This document shows positions 22,541-33,959 of a stretch of DNA of 64,000 bases, piece by piece; position 1 is the stretch's first letter, and every line of letters begins with the position of its first letter. A program made the translations under genes and the position numbers. Under the pieces are notes generated by a model that did not search any database, was not told the DNA's origin, and was given only the letters and a program-made list of their open reading frames with translations. The stretch comes from Sycobia sp. Sy_11 (taxonomy: Eukaryota; Arthropoda; Insecta; Hymenoptera; Epichrysomallidae), in assembly GCA_018907035.1 (NCBI GenBank), contig JACCIC010000216.1, forward strand, positions 372,001 to 436,000, in the 5' to 3' direction.

Positions 22541-23812
22541 TTAGGTTGTCAAATATCGCCCTTCCGCCTTTTGGTCTTATGAATTTCTGAGCTATGTACA
22601 AAGCGCTACAGAGCTCGTATCTGTCAATACTATACATCATTTGAAAGGTCTTGACATAAGGTACAAAACGACGCTATGCATGATTAGTTTGGATATTGCG
22701 TTCAAAAGTTCTAGACGTGTAAGCATGGAGTTCACTAACGCTGAAATTCGTGCTATTTGAAAGTTTTCCTTCGTCAAAGGCAAATCCAATGGAGAAACTT
22801 TCCGTGAGATTAATGGTGTTTTGGGGGATGGCACGCTATGACTTCGAACCGCAGAGGAATGGTTTCAATGATTCAGAGCCGGTGAAAACGACGCCATGGA
22901 TAAGCCAGCCGGCGGAAGACTTGTGACGACTAATACCGATCAAATCATGGAATTTATCGAGTTAGACCGGCATGTGGCATCTCGTGACATCACCCTGGAG
23001 ATGAGAGTTAGTCACCAAACCACTTTAAACCATCTGCAGAAGGCTGGATACAAAAAAGCTTAATATTTGGGTGCCGCATGATTTGACGCAAAAAAACCTT
23101 CTGGAACGAATCAACGCCTGCGATGTGCTGCTGAAACGGAACGAACTCGACCATTTTTGAAGCGGATGCTGACTGGCGAGGAAAAATCATTCTTATACGA
23201 CAATATCAAGCGAAAACGGTCGTGGTGCAAGGCCGGTGGACCGTCCCAAACAGTGGCCAAGCCGGAATTGACGGCCAGGAAGGATTTGCGTGTGTTTGGT
23301 GGGATTGGAAGGGAATCATTCACTATGAGCTGCTCCCATATGGCCAGACGATTAGTTATACCATCAACTGTGAACAACTGGACCGTTTGAAGCAGGCTAT
23401 CGACCAGAAGCGCCTACAATTGGCCAACAGGAAGGGTGTAGTGTTCCACCAGGACAACGCCAGACCACACACTTCGTTGATGACTCGTCAGAAGGTACGG
23501 GAGTTCGGATGGGAGGTTTTATGGCATCCACCATATAGCCCGGACATAGCGCCAAGTGATTACCACCTGTTCCTATTCATGTCGAACGCTCTTGGTGGTG
23601 TAAAGTTAGACACAAAAGAGGTTTGTGAAGAGTGACTGTCCGAGTTCTTCGCAAATAAGGAGAGAGGTTTCTATTATGAAGTTGCCGTCTAGATGAAAAC
23701 AGATTATCGAACAAAACGGTGCATATTTGAAGTAAATCCGACCACTGTAACACTTTTTATAAACCATTGAATGAAGAGTAAAAAAGCGGAAGGGAGATAT
23801 TTGACAAACTAA
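22541..23812 (+). mobile_element. mellifera/Famar1-like mariner, copy 1 (nested)
   Basis: A 1.27-kb element between TA (22539-22540) and TA (23813-23814). The left terminus is TTAGGTTGTCAAATATCGCC, and the right read inward is TTAGTTTGTCAAATATCTCC. It sits inside a Penelope-like remnant. The second copy is at 50020-51304 in the same orientation. Confidence 0.92.
22725..23692 (+). pseudogene. Famar1-like mariner transposase, broken
   Basis: The frame starts MEFTNAEIRAI at 22725 and hits TGA at once. Recognisable blocks: VKGKSNGETFREINGVLGDG, the helix-turn-helix near SRDITLEMRVSHQT, DLTQKNLLERINACD, then the catalytic domain 23157-23635 with MLTGEEKSFLYDNIKRKRSW, VVFHQDNARPHTSLMTRQKV and YSPDIAPSDYHLF. 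The first catalytic Asp is Glu here (GEE); in the copy at 50.6 kb it is still Asp (GDE). The second and third Asp are 34 residues apart, as expected for DD34D. Confidence 0.87.
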
Positions 23813-24456
23813 TATTAATAAAAATAAGTCTTATCCAATTTACTTAATCCTTACTGTAAATTTACATTAATTGGATTTTTTTTAAATATGAATACTTTCA
23901 AGAATTTCTTTTCTAAAATATTTATATTTTTAAAATGGAGATAATGTAATAAAGCTAAACTCCCTGGCCTATGCTCTGTTAATGACCTCAAAATTTAACT
24001 ACCTATCTAACCATATAGGTTTTCAATACCAATTTGATTTTATTCTATTATTAGTACTCTATCAATATTGACGTCTGCAAAACATAATTTATTGTTTATC
24101 TCTATTTATTTTGCAAATTGGATATATCAGATGCAATTAAAAGCATCCACCATTATTAGGTTTATAAAACATTCTAGTAAAATTTTAAAAAGGTCATCAA
24201 CATATCTTTTATAGATGATTGATTCGAAATTGAATTTCGTCAATGCAATCTTCTTGTTGTCCATTAACAAATCAGCAATGACCAGTCATAAAGGTGATCC
24301 CATTAGACAGCTGTATCTTTATTCATAAAAAATATTTTGAAAAGAAAAAAATGATTATAAACAAGAACAGTCTGACTGTCTTTATATTCTATGAAGACTG
24401 TAACACCGATAAAAATATTTATTAATTTAGTTCACAATGGTCGACATAAGTACAAT

Positions 24457-24461
<5 letters not shown>

Positions 24462-24512
<51 letters not shown>
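24462..24512. repeat. (AT)n microsatellite
   Basis: About 25 AT units directly left of mariner family B copy 2. Confidence 0.96.
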
Positions 24513-24516
<4 letters not shown>

Positions 24517-24517
<1 letters not shown>

Positions 24518-25800
24518 GAGGTCAGACAATTAAGTAATGCGACAAAATTAAAAAATTGAGTATATTTCAACATTAAGGTACATCGCTACGTTCTTCATCA
24601 AAATAATCCCCTCCCGCATCTATACACTTATTTCAGCGAAACAATTCTGGAACACTTCTTGTGGGATCTCTCCGAGTATCCTCGTCACAGATTCTTGGAT
24701 GTCTTCAACGGAGTGGAAATGTCGACCTTTGACAAATTTGTTCAATTGAGAAATAGGACAAAGTCGCAGTATGACATGTCCGGTGAATATGACGGTTTTG
24801 GTAATGTTGCGATGCCTTAAGTGCCAAAAACTGAGAGTCGCTAAATGCTTTGTGATAGGCAGCATTGTCGAGACACAGAACTTCGCGATCTTTGGACGCA
24901 CTCTGAGTACTCTTTTTCGTAATTTTTCGAGCACATTGCGGTAGAATAATTGATTTACGGTTTGTCCAGGTGGTAGAAATTATATGTGAACCACCCTTTG
25001 CTGTCGAAGAAGCAAATGAACAGGTTTTTACTTTGAATTTGCTCATTTTCTCCTTCTTTGACCTTGGCGCTCCAGGGGATAGCCACTGTTGGCCTGGCTT
25101 TGTTGATTAGTTTCGGGGTCATATGGAAAGAACCAACTTTCCTCACCAGTAATAACTCGATCGAGAAGAGTAGGATCACTTTCAACCTGCTCGAGACAAT
25201 TTTGAGCGATGTTCATTCGGTGGGCTTTTTTCTCATCTGAAACGTTCTTCGGTACCATCTTCGCGCACAGCTTTTTTATGGCGAAATCTTCGATTATAAT
25301 CTTTCTAACTGTTTCCCGGTTAATAATCAACTCGTTAGCCAACATTCGAATGGTTAGTCGTCTGCCTGACAAACAAGGACGCGGACGCGCTGCGCATTCA
25401 CGTCGCTTCGCACTTGAATTGGCCTTCTGTTCCGCGCCTCGTCGTTGACGCTTTCAAGGCCTTTATGAAAATCGGCATGCCACAGAAGCACCTAACTAAG
25501 GCTCTGGCCATACATTTTAAGCACTTTTTCATAAGCTTCTGCCGCGGTTTCGCCAAATTTCGCACAAAATTTTATCGCTTCACCATGGCTCTAAATTTCT
25601 CTGTTCCATTTTGGTGACATGGACTACTCGCCCATTGTTACAAAACACTAAACAGTTAGCGAAGAAATGATGATACAAGGGTCGCCAAAGTGTCAATCGA
25701 GAGAGTAGGGATCTACTATTACGGTGGCGGAGTTACAGGTTTGCATTGTTACCACAGGCCGAGAAATAAAATCGATCACATTACTTAATTGTCTGACCTC
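24517..25800 (-). mobile_element. mariner family B, copy 2
   Basis: Same family as 11648-12957, about 95% similar by eye. The inverted termini are CGAGGTCAGACAATTAAGTA and TGAGGTCAGACAATTAAGTA read inward. The flanks are an (AT)n-CACA tract on the left and (CG)n-TATA on the right, so the target TA is not clean. It lacks about 16-20 bases near 24640 that copy 1 has. Confidence 0.9.
24620..25620 (-). pseudogene. mariner family B transposase, broken
   Basis: Minus-strand blocks: RRLTIRMLANELIINRETVR (DNA-binding), SDPTLLDRVITGEESWFFPY with Glu in place of the first Asp, then LDNAAYHKAFSDSQFLALK and, in a shifted frame, YSPDMSYCDFVLF. The same substitution and frameshift occur in copy 1. This suggests that both were moved by a transposase made elsewhere, or were copied from a common defective source. 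Confidence 0.82.
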
Positions 25801-26886
25801 ACGCGCGCGCGCGTATATGTGTGTATTACGTCAGATAAGTTGATTTTGTCCCTCCAAAAAAGAAAATAATATCACAGTTGCAAATTTTAATCTGAAAATT
25901 GAATCAGAGTGTCTTTTCAGGTTCAATGGACCAATTTAAACTATTGTATCAAAATTAACACGAAAAAAATCTCATGTTATCATTAGTTCTTTAACAGAGC
26001 AATTTCATAATATTGAATGTAGTGAAATAATAAAAAAAATAAAAGTAAAAAATATTCATGCATAATCTGGCATTCGCCATGCTTTCGATATATAATTTAA
26101 CAGCACAAAATAACAAGAAGTAAACTTTCAATATTATAAAATGATAGAATTATATATGTAGGAGTAAAGAACATAAATGAAAATAATAATTATTATTAAA
26201 TTAAATAATTATAATATAATTCTACTATTACAAAATACAAGTATATCAACGTATAATTCAACTGTTCAATGTAATTTTTTTCCAAGACTACGCATGACAT
26301 TATCATGAAGTACATCCACGTATCAGATGAATAGAATAAAAAATATGAACATGAAAGATGATACTCATAAAATGTACTTTAGTACTTCATGCAAATTGTT
26401 TTAAAAATGCACCTAAAACATTAAAACGATCAATCATTCACACATAGTTTGGAGCATTTCCGTCCGTAAAGTTTGACGTGACATTGACAGCCTCAGCCTT
26501 TTCCTTTATTATTCATATACATAAGAAGATGGACGTTTAGTTATGCATAAACAGAATACATCACCTGATTTTCAGTACTGCACTGTTTATTTCGGTAAGG
26601 AAGTCGAGACTAATACCACTTGTAAGAGTAAAGGAATTTTTAATCGCAGTGCTAGTTATTGGCATTACAACCTACTGGAAATTAATAAAAGTATTTGAAT
26701 AAAAAGAAAACTTTTAAATTCTTTTGGAACATTTGGACTAAATTCTATTACAAAGTATACAGTCAACTGCGGATTGATTTTGAATTGAATGTGGAATGTT
26801 AGTGTCATGTGCGAACGTGTGGATATGTATGAGATGAAACGCTCATAGATCATGTACTATTAAATTAATGTATTCGGTCTACTTAC
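25801..26886. other. intron sequence, no feature
   Basis: Starts with a short (CG)n/(TG)n stretch, then AT-rich sequence with no recognisable coding or repeat content. Confidence 0.5.
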
Positions 26887-26973
26887 CGTTATAATTCGGT
26901 CCTACACTAGATCTATAACTTATGCCGTCCTCATCTTCCCAAGGTCTGGCATGATCAACATTTCTCGATGGCG
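26887..26973 (-). CDS. Unc-115: Unc-115/abLIM exon, short anchor segment
   Basis: An 87-bp exon, TTTGTATAG acceptor and G|GTAAGT donor, phase 1 to phase 1. It completes the SPSR motif begun by the previous exon and reads NVDHARPWEDEDGISYRSSV. It is too short to be noticed as an open frame on its own and was found from splice signals and phase. About 7.9 kb of repeat-rich intron separates it from the next exon. Confidence 0.87.
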
Positions 26974-27458
26974 CTATACAAATAATTTAATGTAGATGAC
27001 TCGTTTCGTATATTCGTAAATCAAATTAGTTCAAATAAATATTCACGCTACACACACGCGCGCGCACGCACACGCATTTTACAATTGCGTATCAATAATT
27101 TTCGTAAGATTATGTCTATAAAAAAAAACTTATTTTTTATGTAGCGTAAATATTTATTTGAAAACAACAGAATATCTTGGTGCTATCATATTTTGTGTCA
27201 TATTTTATGTATAGTGATGCAATGTAAGATTTGCATCACTATTGCTGCATAATTTATTCTGTACGTATAATATAGTACACAATGATCTATTTGAACTTTA
27301 ATAAACTTCAAATAAATTGTACTTTGAAAAATATATAAAATATTTAATAAATATTAGGTATCGTGAGCTAACTCAATATAATGATTATTTATGATTTGAA
27401 ATGAATTTCATGTAATATTATCTTTTAGATCTTATGCAGATATTTCATGAATATTTAC
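26974..27458. other. intron between two host exons, no feature
   Basis: A short intron with a mixed (AC)/(GC) tract at about 27050-27075; nothing else seen. Confidence 0.55.
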
Positions 27459-27720
27459 ATGCACCAACAGGACTTTCGTAACGCAGTCTGTAAGCTGGCT
27501 CTCGATTGGCAGACGGAGTTCTCGAAGCCTTCCTAGGGTCGACGTTTGCTGCTTTATGTTTAAGATTTTCTCGGTCTTTCTCACGATCTTGAAGAAATAC
27601 TTTGGCTATGCCTGTATCTATTTTACTCAATTCATCTTGTTCTTTTTTTAACTTTTGTTCCACCTCCTTCATAGACTTTTTGTCAGTTATCTCATCCTCT
27701 ACATCTGAATCTGGTACTCC
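27459..27720 (-). CDS. Unc-115: Unc-115/abLIM exon, coiled-coil and anchor core
   Basis: A 262-bp exon starting after CTGTACAG with GVPDSDVEDE and ending with one base before GTAAAT, phase 0 to phase 1. A charged helix (KEVEQKLKKEQDELSK, probable coiled coil) is followed by IDTGIAKVFLQDREKDRE and by ASRTPSANREP and YRLRYESPVGA. The series matches the conserved abLIM/dematin anchor core. The frame runs past the donor for a few codons and then stops, which supports the splice call. It is the most diagnostic exon for gene identity together with 907-1107. Confidence 0.9.
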
Positions 27721-28200
27721 CTGTACAGAAGTAAAAAATAATTTTTACCTTTCAGGCCTATGTAATGTGTGTACCAAGTACCTTTTTAATACACTTATTT
27801 ATAAAGCAAAATAAAAATTTATTTAAAGATTGGTGCATTAACTATTCATTTCTTTTCAAAATATAATACAAACTAAATGCAAGTATTTTTTATCCACACG
27901 GAGAGAAATTTTCTAGTAAATATTACAAATAATTCAATAAATTATACCTAAAAGTATAGTAATTATGTAATAGACTGACAAAATGAATGTTTTTGCGAGA
28001 TTCTTGGTAGAATTTACGTAAACCTTTTTGATGATTGAAACGTCCCATAGGAATGATTACTATTAAATATAGAGAAAATCTTAGCCTCCAAATATTACTT
28101 AATTTTATAGAACTATTTACAAAAATATATAGTAATTTTTGAGAGAAACTATTGCAATTGTCATTAATTCTCGTGCGACAGCTAACAGACTGCGGTTGTG
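27721..28200. other. intron sequence, no feature
   Basis: AT-rich start of the 10.2-kb intron downstream of the 37933-38201 exon. No gene or repeat recognised. Confidence 0.5.
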
Positions 28201-28239
28201 CACATGCGCAAGAGCTCCGATAGAAGCTTAGTGTGACAC

Positions 28240-28810
28240 TTTTGTCAATGTTTTGTTATTTATGTACATAACGACTTTTGGTGGAAAAGAAAATAAACTC
28301 CAAAAAAGTACACGTGATTCTCAACGCCCAAAAAAAAAACGAAGCAAAAGAAGTATAAATAATGATATCAATAACGACGATACCTTTCGTCGACCATTTA
28401 AATTGTCAATGCAGGAAAGACGTGAAACATTCATTTCGTATTTGAACGTAAGAATAATAATGAATAAACATGCTGGAATTTATGGTAATATTAATTATTT
28501 AAAATAATTGTAGACTGTAGAGAATTTAGAAACATCTGTGATTGAATTGCAAGAAAAGTTAAAACAAAATAACCAAACTTTCCAACCACTGATAGTTGCC
28601 ATTGGGGAGTTATTTTCTATTTCTGAATATATAGTAATTATAAATCGTCAACAATATAAAAGAAAAAAGTGCTTAGAACCATTAGCTTTCCAAGACTTTT
28701 TTGCTTTCGACTGTCATTACCCAACCAATTCTTTAACGATATGGTATTTTGTTCAAAAGTGCTTGTTTCAACTCCATTTGCCAAATGATATAAATAACGT
28801 TTTATTATGA
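28240..28810 (+). pseudogene. unidentified coding-like fragment
   Basis: Two frames on the plus strand (28253-28507 and 28538-28810) can be joined over a GTAAGA...TTGTAG stretch (about 28448-28513) that looks like a small intron. The first is basic (RPKKKRSKRS, then RRPFKLSMQERRETFISYLN). The second has a helix (LQEKLKQNN), FQPLIVAIGELFSISEYI and FDCHYPTNSLTIWYFVQK. The last motif recalls repeated insect genes of unknown function. I cannot name a family; it may be a piece of a transposon gene such as the one at 35640-37500. Confidence 0.35.
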
Positions 28811-29254
28811 AAAATGAATAAATGTTCATTTTGTTTATCTAATTAGAAGGATAAAAACAGTTTACTGAGTTGTATAAAATATGTTCATCAAAATTCTCAT
28901 AATCATAAATGTATTTTTGAAAATTGTAACAGATCATAATCGATATTGCATTCTATTCTACACATGTAAAATCAAAGCACGATATTTTTGCGAATGCGGT
29001 AATTACAAAATTTAACTTACTACCCACTCAGCAAAATTCTACTTTGAGCAGAAGTTCGGTGTATTCTAAATTTAATAATTTTCGTATTTCTGATTTTTAT
29101 GAAAATCAACAAAGTCCAGCAGAAAACCCTATTAGCGATAGTTATTATATATAAGAATTAATTTTTTTTTATTACGCTTTATTTAAATCTTTACAGGCTT
29201 ATTTAAGCTATACAATAAATATTTACATCTGTTGTCGATGTTCATATGTTATTA

Positions 29255-30548
29255 TTAGGAGTGTGAATAAGTCTTTCCCGTTTTTTGTAAGAGATGGCGC
29301 CACCAATACTGTGCGAGTATTCAATGGTTACATATGTCATAATCAAAGCTTATTCATATGTCAACAATTCCATACTAACACATTAGTTAAAATTTTTTCG
29401 CATCATAAATTTTTGATATCGTGAAAATGTCGAAATTTGAGCCGAGTCGACGTCATTTGCGGGAAGTTTCACTTTATTGGTTCAATTTGAAGAAATCTGC
29501 TGCCGAGACGCATCGATTGCTTCAGGAGGCTTATGGAGAAGGTTGTGTCGATGATTCAAGTGTTCGCGGATGGTTTCGACGCTTCAAAAGCGGTGATTTC
29601 GACGTGGAAGACAAGGAGCGTTCCGGGCGGCCGCAAATCTTTGAAGATCGAGAATTGGCGACTTTGCTTGATGAAGATTCTTGTCAAACGCAAGAAGAAC
29701 TTGCTGAAGCATTGGGAGTTGACCGAACAACCATTTCCAAGCGTTTGAAAGCCATGGGAATGATCCAAAAGCAAGGAAATTGGGTGCCGTACGAACTGAA
29801 GCTGAGAGACGTCGAACGGCGTTTTTTTACTTGCGAACAACTGCTTCAGCGACATAAAAGAAAGGGTTTTCTGCATCGTATCGTGACTGGCGATGAAAAG
29901 TGGATACATTACGATAATCCGAAGCGAAGAAAATCATGGGGACTACCCGGCCATGCATCATCATCGACGGCCAAGCCAAATATTCATGGCACTAAGCTCA
30001 TGCTCTGTATATGGTGGGACCAGCTAGGTGTGGTTTACTATGAGCTTCTGAAACCGAATGAAAGGATCACAGGCGAGGTCTATCGAGGACAATTGATGCG
30101 TTTGAGCCGCGCACTGCGAGAAAAACGGCCACAATACTCCGACAGGCACGACAAAGTTATTTTGCAACATGACAATGCTCGCCCACATGTTGCACCGCCG
30201 GTGAAAACATACTTAGAAACGCTCAAATGGGAAGTCCTACCCCACCCGCCGTATAGTCCAGACGTTGCTCCGTCTGATTACCATCTCTTCAGATCGATGA
30301 CGCATGGCCTGGCTGACCAGCACTTCCATTCCTACGAGGAAGCCAAAAAATGGGTGGATGACTGGATAGAGGCCAAACCGGTCGAATTTTTTCGCAATGG
30401 GATTCGTATGTTGCCAGAAAGATGGGAAAAAGTTGTAGCTAGCGATGGCCAATACTTTCAATAATTCATTTGTAACCATTTTTTCACAATAAAGGCTCAA
30501 AATTTGAAAAAAAAAAAAAAAACGGGAAAGACTTATTCACATACCTGA
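29255..30548 (+). mobile_element. mauritiana-like mariner, complete and apparently intact
   Basis: A 1294-bp element flanked by TA at 29253-29254 and 30549-30550. The termini TTAGGAGTGTGAATAAGTCT and TCAGGTATGTGAATAAGTCT (read inward) differ at three of the first seven positions and then agree through CTTTCCCGTT, making 28-bp inverted repeats. A 14-base A-run precedes the right terminus; the copy at the window start has 10. It lies in a host intron, on the strand opposite to the host gene, and abuts the 3' end of the I-clade LINE. Confidence 0.96.
29421..30464 (+). CDS. mariner transposase, intact 347 aa
   Basis: Cut-and-paste transposase acting at TA sites. The length of 347 matches the 345-350 typical of the family. 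Residues 1-110 hold two helix-turn-helix motifs (PSRRHLREVSLYWFNLKKSA, and QEELAEALGVDRTTISKRL). WVPYEL marks the linker. The DD34D triad is Asp158 (VTGDEKW), Asp251 (QHDNARPH) and Asp286 (YSPDVAPSDYHLF), with exactly 34 residues between the last two. It ends WEKVVASDGQYFQ. The overall wording of the blocks is closest to the Mos1 type (mauritiana subfamily), which includes active elements from ants. No stop or frameshift is seen; ATG 29421 has a second in-frame ATG at 29427. Confidence 0.95.
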   Translation: MKMSKFEPSRRHLREVSLYWFNLKKSAAETHRLLQEAYGEGCVDDSSVRGWFRRFKSGDFDVEDKERSGRPQIFEDRELATLLDEDSCQTQEELAEALGVDRTTISKRLKAMGMIQKQGNWVPYELKLRDVERRFFTCEQLLQRHKRKGFLHRIVTGDEKWIHYDNPKRRKSWGLPGHASSSTAKPNIHGTKLMLCIWWDQLGVVYYELLKPNERITGEVYRGQLMRLSRALREKRPQYSDRHDKVILQHDNARPHVAPPVKTYLETLKWEVLPHPPYSPDVAPSDYHLFRSMTHGLADQHFHSYEEAKKWVDDWIEAKPVEFFRNGIRMLPERWEKVVASDGQYFQ

Positions 30549-30577
30549 TAGTATTTACATCGTATTTAAATATAATT

Positions 30578-33500
30578 TTATTCTGTGATTTTGCATGGGC
30601 TTAGGAAGGTTAGAATGTTCACACAGGCTTTTATATTTGGTTTCGCAATTAGCGCTTCAATATTTATTGGAAATTGAATGTTTATCTTGCGTAGATTTTC
30701 CAATAGTTTTGTTCTGTTTTTTGAATATATGTGACATTGCCATATTATGTGATTCAAACCTTCAATTACTCTACCGCATCTGCATAGAGAATTGTCTAAA
30801 ATATTTACGTGAGACAAGGACGCAGCAAGATTGTAATGGTTTGATCTCATTCTATTTATTGTAATAGAAAATTTGCGCCGCAAGTTTTTGTGTACAAACC
30901 ACGGGTTGTGAGTATTCTTATAGAATATTTGAAAATAAAGTTTTCCTTTATTGTTCGCTTACTGAATAACTTCTTTTTCAGATTCAAACCTTACACTTTT
31001 TTAAACTTTTCTTTTAAGTCCGTGTATCGTACAGCTTTTATGCCGGTTACAGCTCTAAGTGTAGCGCTTTTTGCGATTAAGTCGACATTATTATTTCCTA
31101 AAATACATACGTGCGACGGGATCCAATAAAATTTCAAAGTTTTATCTAAGGTTTATCTATTCTTCTAAGGCTAGATTGGCATTGTTTCTGGTATTAGTTG
31201 TTCTCCTATTTCTACATTGATATCTATTGGAGTTGTCATTGGTTTATATTCATAATTATAAATTTTAATAAATTTTTGGCAATAAATACTAGGGTTAAGT
31301 TTGATTTAGAAATTATGCATTGATTTATAATCAATTTTTTAAAATAAATATTGTTACATCGGTTATTTTTTTGCATATGTTCCAATAGCCATTAACGTTT
31401 TTTTATAGAAATACAGCTTGAAGTAGACAGTTTTTTGCTTAAATGACATTCTGCAAGGTAGTTTATTCTAGTATTTTTTATACGCAGTAGTTTTTTTTCG
31501 ACTATTAGGATGTTAGTTGGAGTACTAGACCGGAAACCAAGAGCGGTTCTGATGGCTGCATTTTGTATTTTATCCAATTTGAACTTTTATATAAAATAAT
31601 GAGAGTTGAGGGATCACAGCCCCACCATGTGCCACACAAAAATTTTAGAATCGATAGCGCTTTCATACATTTCTTTTTAATAGTTCCTATGTGAGAATCA
31701 AATGATAATTTGTAATCAAATATAATTTCGAGAAAACGAGCTGAATTTTGAGATTTTATAGTGAAATTGTCGAATTTTATGTGCGTATTTCCAGGTGTTA
31801 TTTCTTTCTTCTTAAACTGTAGTAATACAGTCTTAGTAGAAGACAAGATGAGGCCTAAATCAATCAAGTTTTTAGATATAGTTTTTATAGAATTTTCGAG
31901 TAATCTTTTTCCCTTGTTGACGGATTTGCATTTTACATAAAGCACAACGTCATCTCCTAACTGTGAAATATATATACGTGTTTTAATGTTCTTTGTTCTG
32001 TTTGATATATATATTAAGAAGAGTAAGGGGCTGAGAACCACTCCTTGAGGAACTCCCTTATAGACAAATGTGCACTCGTTTCCGGTGTAGTCAGTATGTA
32101 TTTGTTTTTTGTGAGTTAAAAAATTAACGAATTTGACTAATTTTTCAGAACAACCTATATCTGCTAATCTGTCTACTAACATATCAATATTTACATATTA
32201 AACGCTGCTTCTACATCTAGAAAAGCACTAAGTACTTCCTGTTTTTCAGCAAAGGCTTCCTCAATTTTAAGCCTTAAAGTTACTAGGTTACTTGATCTAC
32301 CTTTTCTAAAACCATATTGTGAGTTTGGGATAGTTTCATTGTGCTTAACCCACCAGGATTGATGTTAGCGCTATTGGTCTGAGACCGACTCCGTCGCTTT
32401 TGGAGATAAGATGAATAAATGATTTTTTCCAAAAAGGAGGATTGTCGTTAACTGTGTGCATATCGTTATATATGTCGATTAATATCAAGTTGTATTTTAT
32501 TTGTAATTTCGAAATCAATTCCGTCTAACCCTGGAGCAGATTTACTCTTTTCATTTTCTAATGCTATGTTGAACTCCGAAAGGCTGAATAGTTTATCGAA
32601 GAACACATTTATTTTATAATACAATTTGGAAAAGTCAAAGAGTTTATTTCTACCCATGGTGAACTTATTTTGTGTAACGTTTCTTGGACTTTACTATTAT
32701 ATTGTAGATTTTCTGTAGTGGATTTTGCTTGAGCTTTTACATAAGCATTTTTTAGTACTTTGCATTTATTCCAAATAAAATCTGGAACGGATCTAAAGTT
32801 AAGGTTTTCAGCAAATTTTTTAAAATAAGTTTTTTTTACGTTTAAAAAGTCTTTTAGCAAAAGACAAGCTCGCTTGTAAGAAATTAACTTTTCCATGTTT
32901 TTATGAAAATTCCCTTTTTTGTAAGCAGCGGTGCATTGTGTTTTTAATATATTACATTCTTCATCCCACCACGGTGTGGGATTTTTGTATATTTTAGTGT
33001 TGTTTTTGTTTTTTTGCTTAGTCAAAGTGAATGTTTTTATTATTTCTGTGATTTTTTTACGAAAAAATAGTACTTTTCGACAGGTGATGATTCTATATAG
33101 TCAATATTATAGAATTCAGTGACATCATTTTTGAGACTAGCTAAAAAGTCACTCCAATTTTTTTTCTTTTATTTTAAATTAAAAGATTTTTTTAAGTAAC
33201 GATATTTTTCGACATTTTCATGAAAGAATACAAAAAAATGGTCAGATCCCCAGGTTTCGTCTAGTACATGAATGCTGATTTTATTGGCTATATCCTACAG
33301 TTGAAAGAACTAAGTCTAAATTTGATTTAATGCCACGGTAGATATCTACGTGAGTGTGCATGTTTGTATTGTTCAAACAAATTGTGATTTTTAATTGCGT
33401 TTTTAAATCTATGACCATTTTAATCTGTACGGCAACAATTCCACGACATATTGTGAGCATTAAAATCTCCTATAAGTATACAGTTACTTTTATTAATATT

Positions 33501-33885
33501 ATTCATTATTATTGAATTCCATTGTGTCTGTGATAAATTGAAACCTGGAGACTTGTAACATGTAATAATATTAGTGAGAGGATTGGTATTTGAAATGTGT
33601 ATACCGCACATTTCTACGCTTGAATCGCGCACTTTGATGTCTCCAATTTCTGAAAAAGCTATGTTGTTCCGTAGTTCTGTACTTCCGTTCTGTACTTCCT
33701 GTATAATAGAAAACCAGGTAGTCGATAGTTTCCTTCTGCTAATAGCTATGGTTTCGTGCAAATGATAATGTTGACGTTATTACTGATATTTTGCATTTCC
33801 ATAGTTCTCTGTTTAATGCTTCTGCAATTCCAAAGCAAGAGGTTTAGGTTGATGATGTTCGTAATTTCGTACAATGCATTTTAGA
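30578..33885 (-). pseudogene. I-clade ORF2: endonuclease, RT, RNase H
   Basis: The endonuclease begins near 33885 with NLNLLLWNCRSIKQR and includes ILIGDFNAHNMSWN (33420-33761). The linker has NPTPWWDEECN (about 32960). The reverse transcriptase has SAPGLDGIDFEI (32540), GVPQGVVLSPLLFLIYIS (about 32050) and the catalytic block QLGDDVVLY, in which the usual Phe/Tyr-Ala before DD is lost. RNase H is shown by WIPSHVCILGNNNVDLIAKS at about 31070-31129. The tail has CRCGRVIEGLNHIIWQC. All parts are out of frame with one another at several points. Confidence 0.82.
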
Positions 33886-33959
33886 AGTATAAATTAATAG
33901 AATTGATAAACTTTATTTTTTGTAATGATTTTCATTCTAAACATCTCCTTTATCAGTAC

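Larger units (their letters stand above)
22215..24450 (-). mobile_element. Penelope-like element remnant, split by a mariner
   Basis: The left part (22215-22540) contains ACAGTCGGGCTTTCCTTG and a degenerate hammerhead-like stretch at 22362-22400. The part right of the nested mariner (23815-24345) matches the element at 43991-45319 on the minus strand: ATGAATACTTTCAAGA near 23889 matches GTGAATACTTTCAAGA near 44072, and AAAGGTGATCCCATTAGACA near 24290 matches AAAGGCGACCCCATTGGACA near 44997. Large parts of the reverse transcriptase are deleted and stops are frequent. It ends near a CAGTCTGACTGTC block at 24367. Confidence 0.75.
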
